Positions 37,027 through 45,018 of a stretch of 64,000 bases of DNA are shown here, in pieces. The translations under genes were made by a program, and so were the position numbers. Each line of letters opens with the position of its first letter. Within the stretch, counting starts at the first letter, position 1. The stretch is from Streptomyces sp. DH-12 (GTDB taxonomy: Bacteria > Actinomycetota > Actinomycetes > Streptomycetales > Streptomycetaceae): contig NZ_PPFB01000001.1 of the NCBI RefSeq assembly GCF_002899455.1, positions 868,001 through 932,000 of the forward strand, in the 5' to 3' direction. The notes below the pieces were generated by a model. It saw nothing but the letters and a program-made list of their open reading frames with translations. It did no database searches and was not told the origin of the DNA.

Positions 37027-37090
37027 GCGCACCGGTCGGGGCGTGCACCGGTCGGGGTGTGCACCGGGCCGGGTGTGCACCGGGCCGGGT
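37027..37090. repeat. Four tandem 16-bp repeats
   Basis: Units GCGCACCGGTCGGGGC, GTGCACCGGTCGGGGT, then GTGCACCGGGCCGGGT twice, head to tail. They sit in the 345-bp gap (36916-37260) between the proline-rich gene and the end of panD; the rest of the gap shows no gene. Copy number is likely to vary between strains. Confidence 0.85.
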
Positions 37091-37260
37091 GCGCGGCACG
37101 CCGTGCACGCCCGGTGTCAGCCCTCTCAGAACCGTCCGGGACGCGCGGCGAGCCGCTGCCCGGTCGCGCGGAGCGGCTCCGGGCCGACCGCGGGGCCCCC
37201 TGGGGGTGGCCGCGCGGCCCACCCGGACCACCCGGACGAACGTGCGGGCTCCGGCGCCGT

Positions 37261-37683
37261 TCAGGCCGTGGCGACGGCCTGGGGGCTGCGCTCCTGGTCC
37301 GACCCGGGCACCGGCTCGGACGGGTCGGCGCCGAGGGCGACGACACGGTTGTCGGCGTCCACGTGGACGACCCGCGGTTCGAGCGCCCGCGCCTCGGCGT
37401 CGGTCACCTGGGCGTAACTGATGATGATCACGAGGTCGCCCGGGTGCACGAGGTGGGCGGCGGCTCCGTTGATGCCGACCACACCGGACCCGCGCTCCCC
37501 CTCGATGACGTACGTCTCGAGCCGGGCGCCGTTGGTGACGTCGACGATGTGCACGAGCTCACCGGGCAGCAGATCGGCGGCGTCGAGCAGATCCGCGTCG
37601 ATCGTCACGGATCCCACGTAGTGCAGGTCGGCCTGGGTGACGGTGGCGCGGTGGATCTTGGACTTGAACATGGTGCGCAGCAT
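37261..37683 (-). CDS. panD: Aspartate 1-decarboxylase (pyruvoyl-dependent)
   Basis: 140 residues. It makes beta-alanine from aspartate for pantothenate/CoA synthesis. The proenzyme self-cleaves between Gly and Ser in YVGSVTID (residues 24-25) to form the pyruvoyl cofactor. Conserved features include the [20 protein letters not shown] start, the tyrosine-containing [18 protein letters not shown], and [20 protein letters not shown] 37683 is preceded by GGAG. A longer C-terminal tail is normal in actinobacteria. It is solitary here, without panB/panC. Confidence 0.96.
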   Translation of the reverse strand: MLRTMFKSKIHRATVTQADLHYVGSVTIDADLLDAADLLPGELVHIVDVTNGARLETYVIEGERGSGVVGINGAAAHLVHPGDLVIIISYAQVTDAEARALEPRVVHVDADNRVVALGADPSEPVPGSDQERSPQAVATA

Positions 37684-37755
37684 GTTGGACTCCTGGAAGA
37701 CGGCTCCCCGCCAGCTTTCTGCAGGTCAGGGGCGTCCTTCACTGTACATCGGCAT

Positions 37756-37772
37756 GTCTTCGACTCGAAGAC
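37756..37772. promoter_or_regulatory. Perfect palindrome upstream of panD
   Basis: GTCTTCGA-C-TCGAAGAC, 8-bp arms, 73 bp before the panD start codon in a low-GC stretch. Possible repressor site for panD, or part of the neighbouring mobile-DNA scar. The leftward 70-codon frame covering it (ending 37726) has unusually AT-rich codons and no recognised product. Confidence 0.4.
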
Positions 37773-37884
37773 TTTCCGGAACATCGTGCGCCGTGGCGAG
37801 CAGGCTTCTCACCTGCGTGATCTGCATGAAGCAGCCTGCCGCGAAGCCATCAACCGGGAGCATGTACGGAAGACTGCCCCGGTC

Positions 37885-38304
37885 CAATGCTGATTGGATG
37901 CTGACTTGCCTCGGCATGCTCCTGACGGTCTCCGTCACCGCGGCCAGTGTCCAGGGCCGTGACGCCGCCGTCGCCCTGCTCGAGCGGGGACGGACGGCCT
38001 ATTACTCCCTGAAGCGGGTCTGGGCCGACGGCGGCTGCTCCGGGAGCCTGGTCGGCTGGTCGGCCGACCGGCTCGGTCTCGTCCTCGACATCGTCCGACG
38101 TTCCGACGCCGCCCGCGGGTTCACGGTCTTACCCAGAAGGTGGGTGGTCTAGCGGACCCTGAGCTGGCTGATGCGTTCACGCCGTCTCGTCCGTGACTAC
38201 GAGACCTTGCCGCAGATGCACGAGGCAGTGGTGTTCTGGTCCATGACGATGCTCATGAGCCGCCGGCTCGCGGGCGGCCGCCGGCGCACCGGGCTCATCC
38301 CGCA
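37885..38304 (+). pseudogene. C-terminal remnant of an IS5-family transposase
   Basis: The frame LGMLLTVSVTAASVQGRDAA, then VWADGGCSGSLV and FTVLPRRWVV, is the DDE-domain C-terminal half of IS5-type transposases, which usually read LLAVVVTAASVQDRD...RRWVVERTFAW. An in-frame TAG at about 38150 replaces the expected Glu codon. The rest, RTLSWLMRSRRLVRDYETLP and MSRRLA, continues in frame. The N-terminal half, with the first catalytic Asp residues, is missing. It is a dead relic directly abutting the left side of the intact IS at 38309. Confidence 0.85.
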
Positions 38305-38308
38305 CTAG

Positions 38309-39205
38309 GCAGTTTCGTTTGGATCAGTCGGTCGTTGGTCTGGGTGTGCCGTTGACTGATGCGCAGTGGGCGCGGATCGAGCCGTTGCTCCCGGACCGGA
38401 CGCCGAAGCGAGGTGGCCGCTGGCGGGACCATCGTGAGGTGATCGACGCGATCGCCTACAAGTTCCAGACCGGTACCCAGTGGGTGCACCTGCCGGAGAA
38501 GTACGGCAACTGGCGGGGCGTGTACAACCGGCTGCGGATGTGGGCCGCCGACGGCACGTGGGAGCGGGTGTTCACCGCCCTGGTGGCCCAGGCCGACGCT
38601 GACGAGGACCTGAGCTGGGCTGTGTCGGTGGACTCCACGATCGTGCGGGCCCACCAGCACGCGGCCGGGGCCCGCAAAAAGGGGCCCCGGCCGACGAGCC
38701 GCAGGACCACGCCATCGGCCGCTCCCGCGGCGGACTGACCACGAAGATCCACCTTGCCGCCGACGGCCGGTGCCGGCCCCTGGCCTTCCACCTCACCGCC
38801 GGTCAGGCCGGTGACGCACCCGCCTTCACCGAGGTGATGGACCGCCTGCGCGTTCCCCGACAGCGCGGTCGTCCGCGCACCAGACCGGACATGGTCCTGG
38901 CCGACAAGGCCTACTCCTCCCGCGAGATCCGTGACCATCTGCGCAGACGCGGCATCCGGGCGGTGATCCCGGAACGGGCCGACCAGCAGGCCAACCGGAA
39001 GCGGCGCGGACAGGCCGGCGGCAGACCGCCGGCCTTCGACCCGGAGGCGTACAAGCAGCGCAACACCGTCGAGCGGTGCATCAACCGCCTGAAGCAGTGG
39101 CGCGGTATCGCCACCCGCTACGAGAAGACCGCGACCATCTACCTGGCCGGACTCCACATCGCGGGCATCTTCCTCTGGTCCGCCCGATGATCCAAACGAA
39201 ACCGC
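38309..39205 (+). mobile_element. Complete IS5-family insertion sequence (897 bp) with CTAG target duplication
   Basis: Ends are GCAGTTTCGTTTGGATCA (38309-38326) and TGATCCAAACGAAACCGC (39188-39205), inverted repeats with a single mismatch. Both are flanked by CTAG (38305-38308 and 39206-39209), the expected 4-bp target duplication. It carries one transposase in two overlapping frames. Preserved ends and duplication indicate recent insertion. Confidence 0.92.
38346..39190 (+). CDS. IS5-family transposase expressed by -1 ribosomal frameshift
   Basis: The first frame (start GTG 38346, stop at 38738) encodes the N-terminal HTH and the first DDE residue (VPLTDAQWARIEPLLP... SVDSTIVRAHQHAAGARKKG). 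The second frame, open to 39190, starts in register with APADEPQDHAIGRSRGGLTT and carries the second Asp (MVLADKAYSS) and the final Glu (NTVERCINRLKQWRGIATRYEKT). Joining them needs a -1 shift at CGC-AAA-AAG-GGG (38673-38684), an A5G4 slippery run typical of programmed frameshifting in this IS group. The fused product is about 280 residues, full family length. Its stop TGA overlaps the right inverted repeat. A point deletion instead of programmed shift is the alternative. Confidence 0.88.
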
Positions 39206-39206
39206 C

Positions 39207-39686
39207 TAGTAGCCGGCGTCTCGGTGGTGAGGCGGACGAAAACATTCGGGGTCACCTCCCGCACCCAGCCCCGGTCGGCCAGACGCCGCACTCTGGCCCG
39301 CACGCCCTCCAGCCTCGACGGGGTCGCCTTGCCGCCGAGCCGGCCGAGGATCTGCGGCGCTCGCAGCCCGTCGGCGGGTGCGGCGGCGAGGATCGACAGG
39401 ATCCGCTGATACTCCACCGCCAGCGCCCGCGCGTCGATGCCCGGGGACCACGGCGGCACGATCCGCCCCGGCGGGCCCCGGCCGGAGCGGCCTACTCGGC
39501 GGCCAAGACCTCGACAAACGTCGCCCGGGCATCGGCAAGACGGTTCAAAGAACGCTCGGCGACATCCAGCGCGGCCTGCACGCGTCCTGCTTCCTCGCGA
39601 AGTCGCGCGACTTCTTCGCGGGCCTTCTTCTCACGGGCTTCCAGCAGACCGATCATCGACGGCACAGGCACCTCCACGAGCGACAC
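39207..39686 (-). pseudogene. Frameshifted coiled-coil/winged-helix protein gene cut by the IS
   Basis: The N-terminal part (from GTG 39686) is a coiled coil: VPVPSMIGLLEAREKKAREE, VARLREEAGRVQAALDVAER; it stops at 39492. In another frame the protein continues as ARALAVEYQRILSILAAAPA, DGLRAPQILGRLGGKATPSR and VRRLADRGWVREVTPNVFVR, a winged-helix-like C-terminus. It then runs into the IS end at 39206. So the gene has a frameshift near 39490 and lost its last codons to the insertion. From memory, proteins of this layout often sit beside transposases in Streptomyces; function unknown. Confidence 0.65.
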
Positions 39687-39758
39687 GAGCGGAACGAATC
39701 GCCCGCATCACTCCCGTCGCCAGGCGCTGTTCATGCCTCTACCGGCCGAACCAACCGC

Positions 39759-40628
39759 TCATGTTCGGAAAGCGGAAAGCATCTCAGCGGTGACGCCGAC
39801 AACTCGCCCATCTTGGAGTTCGGCACAGTCTCGGGAGATAGGTCGAAATCGTGGAGGCACCCCCCTGGGCAGGCCGGTGGTGTCGGGGGTGTACATGATC
39901 GTGGCGTCGTCCTCCGGCCGGATCTCCACCTCGGGAGGCCCCGCCCACGGGTCGGGCTCGGGAAAGTCCGCGTACCGCTCGGCCCCGACGACCGCGCTCT
40001 CCTCCGCGTCGTGGAAGACGACGAAGCGCGCCCCGGCCCTCACGCCCCAGGCCGCGACCCTCGGCAGCCGCTCCCCGTCGACCAGCAGCAACCGCGGTGC
40101 GCAGTCGTCGAGGGCACAGCGGAACTCCGCCTCGGTGCACCGGGCGTCGAGCGGTACGGCGACGAGTCCGGCGAGCTGCGCCGCCCAGAACGCGATCTGC
40201 CACTCGGGGTGTTGGCGCATGGACACGACGGACCGGCCACCGGGCCGGAGCCCGTACGTCTCGGTGAACCGGCGGGCGAGCGCGGACGCGGCGGCGAAGA
40301 ACTCCCCGTAGGAGCAGGCGCGTCCATCGGAGATCAGGAACGGCTGCTCCCCGAACGCCCAGGTCGTCTCCACGAACTCGCGGAGCATGCGGGGCTCGTT
40401 CGCGTAGACGAGGACCCCGCGCTCGTCCCGCACGACGGCGAAGGGAGCACCGGGCGCGGTCAGCGATGCCTCGACGGGCTCACGGGCTGCCGTCGGGTCC
40501 GGTGCGATGGGGGCGCGGGGTGTTGGTGAGGTCGAGCCCGGTGGCGGTGCCGGGTGGGGGGACGGTGCCGGACGCAAGACTCCGGTCCGTGGGACGGCCG
40601 GGCGCCGGTGAACGGCTGGGGTCGGCAT
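39759..40628 (-). pseudogene. Truncated acyl-CoA synthetase (AMP-binding, N-terminal part only)
   Basis: The leftward frame matches the N-terminal third of class I acyl-CoA synthetases: APGAPFAVVRDERGVLVYAN, GEQPFLISDGRACSYGEFFA, then SVVSMRQHPEWQIAFWAAQL. It ends at the AMP-binding P-loop, DDATIMYTPDTTGLPRG, where the normal YTSGTTGxPKG has lost Ser, Gly and Lys. About 30 unrelated residues then lead to a stop. The adenylation core and C-terminal domain are absent, so it cannot be an active ligase. The break lies next to the mobile-DNA scar. Confidence 0.8.
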
Positions 40629-41344
40629 GCGGCACGGACGGCCTCTCCACGTACTGGCTCAGCGAGCCGGCGAAGCTATGCCCGCACCCCGTCCCCGTCA
40701 ACCGAACGAGAGGGCCGCTCCCCCGAACACGTCCCACAGGAGCGCACATGCGGGTGGTAACCGGTCCGGCCGGACGGTTGTCGCGCCTCTCACCCGCCCG
40801 GCCTGCGAGCGATGCACGCCCACGGGATCATTCACGTCTGTCTGTGAGCGCTAAGGCATGCAGATACGCGCCGACCGGGCCCGTTCCGAATGTCATCCAT
40901 GGGTGCGACCGCCCCTACTCCGGAGACATGCCTAAACAACTCAGGATTACTTCCGGTGAATTCGACTGCGGGTGCGGCAACTTCGTGTGCACACGACGAA
41001 GTTATTCGAGCCGGAAGCGCGGTGGAGCGTGGGCGAGGGCATCAGGGAAATGCCGGATCGCCGCAATCCGGGTGCGGCCGATCCGCCAGGAAGGCAAGGC
41101 GACCGCCCCGGCGAGGCTCTTGGCCCTTCGGAATCCATAACGCGTGGAGAAACGCAGGTCCGCAATGCGCAGACGCAAGGGGGTAGGAATCCGCGCAAAC
41201 TTCAGCCCTCCGCGGCGTGCTGTCGAGCAGCGGCAGGACGCATCGGCCAGCGGAGGGCAACCTGCCCCCGGCGCGGCTCGTTAAGAAGTTCATCTCTGGA
41301 CTAGCTGCGCCTGAGGGACAGGTTCTCGCCGAGCGGTCGACATC
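40629..41344. other. Intergenic, lower-GC boundary region
   Basis: 716 bp without a believable gene; short frames lack RBS and family features. It contains a palindrome at 40979-41003 (AACTTCGT / ACGAAGTT around a 9-bp centre). GC falls from about 40860 onward compared with the flanking core genes, marking the entry to the acquired biosynthetic region. Confidence 0.5.
40979..41003. promoter_or_regulatory. Palindrome AACTTCGT-N9-ACGAAGTT
   Basis: Perfect 8-bp arms; the centre GTGCACACG contains a GTGCAC palindrome. It stands alone between the acyl-CoA synthetase relic and luxR. It could be a regulator site or a small hairpin; no T-run follows. Confidence 0.35.
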
Positions 41345-42142
41345 TCACATGACGAGGAGCCCCGACTCCATGGCCCGGACGACCGCCAGAGTCCGGTTCG
41401 GGCAGTTGAGCTTGGCCAGAATGATGCCGACCGTGCGCTTGACCCCGTGTTCGGAGACACTCAGCGATCGGGCGACCTGCCGGTTGCTGAGCCCCTCGGC
41501 GATCAGGCGCAGCACCTGATGTTCACGTGCCGTCAGGGATATCGTCGACGCGCGCTTCGAGGTGCTTCCGTCCCCGACCTGTTCGGACGCTGTCACGGAC
41601 CGTCGGGCCAGGGTCGCCGACACATGGAAGCGCCCGGCCTGCACATCGACGATCGCCACACGCAGGGACTCGGGGCAGAGATCCGCCCAGTCCAGGAAGC
41701 CGTTCGCGTGATCGGCCCAGGACTGCTCGACCACGTCCGCCGAGTCCACCAGGATCAGTACGGGCGTGTTCTGCCTGCGCAGCCTTTCGGAGATCTCATC
41801 AGGTACGGACTCCAGGGCAGTACTGTCCGAGATGACCAGCCAGCCGTTGCAGAAGGACGAGAGATCTTCGGCATTCGTCACGGATCGAACGGCCAACTGG
41901 ATGTCGAGCGAACCAAGCATTCCCTCGACACTGTATCGGCGGATGTCGTCTTCGATGATCAACGCTATAGCGGTGCGCGACCAGGGTCGTCCGGTGTGCA
42001 GGGAAGCTCGTCCGTCACGTATGTCAGGCACCACATCATCTATCCGAACGCTGCAGTTCTCGTATTTTCTGCCACTCGATATCGGTTGCCAAAGTAACCC
42101 GTTCTTCACGCTGCCCATGTCAACGATTCCCCCGTTACCCAT
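41345..42142 (-). CDS. LuxR-type regulator with degenerate receiver domain and TTA codon
   Basis: 265 residues. The C-terminal LuxR/NarL helix-turn-helix (about 200-260: LTAREHQVLRLIAEGLSNRQ...LSVSEHGVKRTVGIILAKLN) is complete. The N-terminal half looks like a response-regulator receiver (AIALIIEDDIRRYSVEGMLG; WLVISDST; PVLILVDSAD), but the conserved Lys region reads NGFLDWADL, so normal phosphorylation control is doubtful. Codon 16 is TTA (plus-strand TAA at 42095-42097), the rare leucine codon read by bldA tRNA; this layout resembles S. coelicolor RedZ, an atypical regulator with TTA. The start is ATG 42142 with GGGGGAAG upstream; ATG 42118 is possible but would drop the TTA region by 8 codons only. 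It is likely the pathway-specific activator. Confidence 0.85.
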   Translation of the reverse strand: MGNGGIVDMGSVKNGLLWQPISSGRKYENCSVRIDDVVPDIRDGRASLHTGRPWSRTAIALIIEDDIRRYSVEGMLGSLDIQLAVRSVTNAEDLSSFCNGWLVISDSTALESVPDEISERLRRQNTPVLILVDSADVVEQSWADHANGFLDWADLCPESLRVAIVDVQAGRFHVSATLARRSVTASEQVGDGSTSKRASTISLTAREHQVLRLIAEGLSNRQVARSLSVSEHGVKRTVGIILAKLNCPNRTLAVVRAMESGLLVM

Positions 42143-42687
42143 ATAACTTCCCCCATTCCTTTATGCTGCAAATCCGGAAGAGCCGCTTCCTGATACATGA
42201 GCATGGCACGGAGTGACGCTAACTGTCCACCCCGCACTGATCAGCCCCGCTCGATCGCAAGGCATCTCTGAAGAAAAATTTCAAGTAAAAAACTCGCCTA
42301 GGATCTCGGGGCTGTTTACCGCGTTCGATGGTCCCGACCTGATCACGTATGCGCCTATGCCCGGTTCATCCCGACGAGTCGGGAGGGCTGTGCGGTGCAC
42401 CGGGAGAGGGTGGGGCGGCCTCGACAGTCCGGACGTCGTGCGTCATGGGGGCCTGTCGGGTGTGGTCGGCGGCATGCCCGTGGACAGCCGGGCTGAGGGT
42501 TTTGGGCGCGGACTCGGTCTCGGGCTCGGACCCGGCGTGTACGACCGGGAGCGCGACGGTCGGCTTCACCCTGCTGCGGAGGGGAGCGGGACATCGTCGG
42601 CTCGGACCGGACCGTGGGCGGCCGGGTGTGCGCGGGGAGGCGGCGAGCGGCCCGGCGGGGGCGGGGCGGTGATCGTCCTGCGTCGGC
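42143..42687. other. luxR upstream region, AT-rich then non-coding
   Basis: 545 bp between luxR and the helD terminator. The first 190 bp are strikingly AT-rich (runs such as GAAGAAAAATTTC near 42270) and should hold the luxR promoter. CTGCAAATCCG at 42166-42176 is the reverse complement of an 11-mer in the exporter's upstream repeats. The remainder (about 42340-42687) is GC-rich with long open frames on both strands but no recognisable protein; it may be a decayed gene. Confidence 0.45.
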
Positions 42688-42714
42688 GGCGCCCGCGGTG
42701 ACACCGCGGGCGCC
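42688..42714 (-). terminator. Perfect hairpin terminator of helD
   Basis: GGCGCCCGCGGT-GAC-ACCGCGGGCGCC, 12-bp perfect stem with a 3-nt loop, 7 bp past the helD stop codon. Confidence 0.85.
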
Positions 42715-42720
42715 GCGTAT

Positions 42721-44793
42721 TCAGGCGGGCTGGACGGTAATGGTGCAGAGGCGCTTGGTCGCGCGGGTCAGGGCCACGTACAGGTCCCTCTCCCCTCCGG
42801 GGCGGGCCGTGATGATCTCCTCGGGGTCCACGACGACGACCCCGTCGAATTCGAGGCCGCGTGCTTCGGACGCGGGCACGATGCGTGCGTGGTGAGCGAT
42901 GCCCTGGGCCGTCAGTTCGCTCACCCTGTTGTCCGCGCAGATCACGCCCAGGAGCTCGCCCGGATGCGTGGTGCTCTGGGCGCGGAGTTCCTGGACGGCG
43001 GCGGCCACCAACCCGTCCGGGGTGGTGGTCACGGTGCGAGGGCTCTCACCGCTCCGCAGTGACCGTGTGGGCTTCTGGTCGGGGGCGATCCGCGTGAGCA
43101 GGTCCCGGACGCTCTCCAGGATCTCCTGCGTGGTGCGGTAGCTGACGGTCAGGTTGTGGAGCTTGAACCGAGGTCCGACGTGAGGGCTCAGCGCTTCCTT
43201 CCAGTCGCATGCGGTCGCGGCCGGGCCCGCCTGGGCGAAGTCCCCCACCAGCGTCATCGCCCTCGCCGGGCAACGGCGGACGATCATCCGCCACTGCATG
43301 GCGGTCAGTTCCTGGGCCTCGTCGACGACGACGTGCCCGTACGTCCGCTCGGGGGGGCCGTCGACCAGGCTCGCCGCCTCGTCCAGCAAGGGCACATCCG
43401 CATCGGTCCACGGGTCGTCCGGGCCGCGCAGCAGAAGGGACCGCTCCTGCGCGGTCAGGCGGGGCAGGTACTCGGCGAGAGCGTCGGCATCCGTCAGGAG
43501 CGCCTTCACGAGGTCACCCGGTACCAGCCGTGGCCACAGCGTCTCGACCGCCCGGTCGACGCCCGCGTCGTCGAGGAGATCGTCCCGGATGGCGTCCAGG
43601 TCCAGTTCGTGGACCGGACCGGGGTCGGCCGCACCTTCGACGCGGCGCTGGGCGACGCCCGTGAACCGGTCGAGGTTGATGCCCGTCATCCTCTCGGCAT
43701 CGGCGTCGATCTGTTCGAGCACCTCGCTCATGTCCCGTTGCATCGCGTCGGTGACGGCGTCGACCAGGAGCTCCTTGAACACCTGGCGTGCGGGGTTGTG
43801 CCCCGATACGGCTCGGACGGCGGCCTCACGTGCCATGGCGACCTCCTCGCCGGAGAGGTGGACCCGTTCTTGTCCGACCCGCACGGTGAAATCGCCGGCA
43901 GGGGCCTGGTGGACGCGCAGCAGACCGGCCAGCGCATCGGCGAGGCCGGAGCCGCCCTTGAGACGTGCCCTGTCGAACGGGTCCACCACGTCCGTGGAGA
44001 CCCCGGCCAGTTCCTGGCAGGTCGCCAGGACGACATCGTTCTCGCCCAGCGAGGGGAGAACCTGGGAGATGTAGTCGAGGAACCGGGCGTTCGGCCCGAC
44101 CACGAGGACACCCTCCTCGGCGGCGCGCGGGAACGCGTACAGGACGTAGGCCGCCCGGTGCAGGGCGACCACCGTCTTTCCGGTGCCGGGGCCGCCCTGG
44201 ACCACGGTCACCCCGCGGTGGGCGGAGCGGACGATCTCGTCCTGCTCGGCCTGGAGCGTCGCGACGGCCGCCTGCATCATGCCCGTACGCCGTGCCGACA
44301 GAGCCTCGGTCAGCGGACCGTCCCCCACGACGTCGTCGTCGGTGGGGGCGGTCCCGTCCAGGATCTCGTCGCTCACCGAGATGACCGTGCGCTCCTCCAG
44401 ACGCAGGTGCCGGCGCCGCCGCAGGTCCATCGGGTGGACCGGTGTCGCCTCGTAGAAAGGACGTGCCGCGTTCGCACGCCAGTCCACGAGCAGAGGCAGG
44501 TCGTCCTCCTCCGTCTGCAGTCCGATGCGCCCGATGCGCAGGGCCGTGCCGTCCGTCCAGTCGATGCGCCCGAAGACCAGCCCCTTCTCGGCACCCTCCA
44601 ACCGGCCGATCTCCTTGGCCAGCCGCTCGGCGGCGATCTCTCTCTCGTATGCCTCAACCGCACTTTCCGCCTTGGCCTTCAGCACGCTCGTCCGGCTCTC
44701 GCGGGCCTCGGAAAGCCGCTCGGTGAGCAACGCGTACAAGGAGGAGACGTAATCCCGCTCCGCTTCCACCGCACGCGCAGCGGGATCATTCAT
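42721..44793 (-). CDS. helD: HelD-type UvrD/PcrA-like RNA polymerase recycling ATPase
   Basis: 690 residues. HelD proteins insert a coiled coil into the RNA polymerase secondary channel, pry it open with ATP and free stalled or drug-bound enzyme. The N-terminal 60 residues are a coiled coil (AVEAERDYVSSLYALLTERL...). Helicase motifs follow: Walker A QGGPGTGKTVVALHRA, DEAQELT (motif II), VGDFAQAGP (III), SYRTTQEIL (IV), SEARGLEFDGVVVVDPE (V) and LYVALTRATKRL (VI). The length and insertion pattern fit the actinobacterial class, as in HelR, which protects Streptomyces from rifamycins. ATG 44793 is the family start; ATG 44832 is possible. It lies between the regulator and the exporter of a PKS cluster, which suggests a self-resistance role. 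Confidence 0.88.
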   Translation of the reverse strand: MNDPAARAVEAERDYVSSLYALLTERLSEARESRTSVLKAKAESAVEAYEREIAAERLAKEIGRLEGAEKGLVFGRIDWTDGTALRIGRIGLQTEEDDLPLLVDWRANAARPFYEATPVHPMDLRRRRHLRLEERTVISVSDEILDGTAPTDDDVVGDGPLTEALSARRTGMMQAAVATLQAEQDEIVRSAHRGVTVVQGGPGTGKTVVALHRAAYVLYAFPRAAEEGVLVVGPNARFLDYISQVLPSLGENDVVLATCQELAGVSTDVVDPFDRARLKGGSGLADALAGLLRVHQAPAGDFTVRVGQERVHLSGEEVAMAREAAVRAVSGHNPARQVFKELLVDAVTDAMQRDMSEVLEQIDADAERMTGINLDRFTGVAQRRVEGAADPGPVHELDLDAIRDDLLDDAGVDRAVETLWPRLVPGDLVKALLTDADALAEYLPRLTAQERSLLLRGPDDPWTDADVPLLDEAASLVDGPPERTYGHVVVDEAQELTAMQWRMIVRRCPARAMTLVGDFAQAGPAATACDWKEALSPHVGPRFKLHNLTVSYRTTQEILESVRDLLTRIAPDQKPTRSLRSGESPRTVTTTPDGLVAAAVQELRAQSTTHPGELLGVICADNRVSELTAQGIAHHARIVPASEARGLEFDGVVVVDPEEIITARPGGERDLYVALTRATKRLCTITVQPA

Positions 44794-45018
44794 GGTCGAC
44801 AACCGGGGGCTCCTTCGGGTCGGGCGAGACATACGGGGTGAGATCTTCCGCCGGGAATCGGACCGCTCCGCCGGGAGACGGACCGGTGGACTCGCACCCC
44901 GCTCGCCGCAGTGCAGCCCGGCGGCGGGTGACCGACAGCCCCTTCACGGCGGCGGCCGTCCGAGTTCCGTCCGCGTTCCCGCCCGTTCCGGTCCGGGTTC
45001 CCGTCCGCGTCCACCCCG

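Noticed and set aside
37726-37938. 70-codon leftward frame upstream of panD
   Set aside because: AT-rich codons and overlap with the transposase relic; no recognised product. Kept only as a comment on the palindrome.
42213-42701. 162-codon rightward frame upstream of luxR
   Set aside because: No RBS or recognisable domain; Gly/Arg-rich tail runs into the helD terminator, typical of a non-coding GC-rich frame.
44794-45018. Rifamycin-associated element (inverted repeat) before helD
   Set aside because: No GGGGCTTGC...GCAAGCCCC-like repeat is present in the 226-bp upstream gap.
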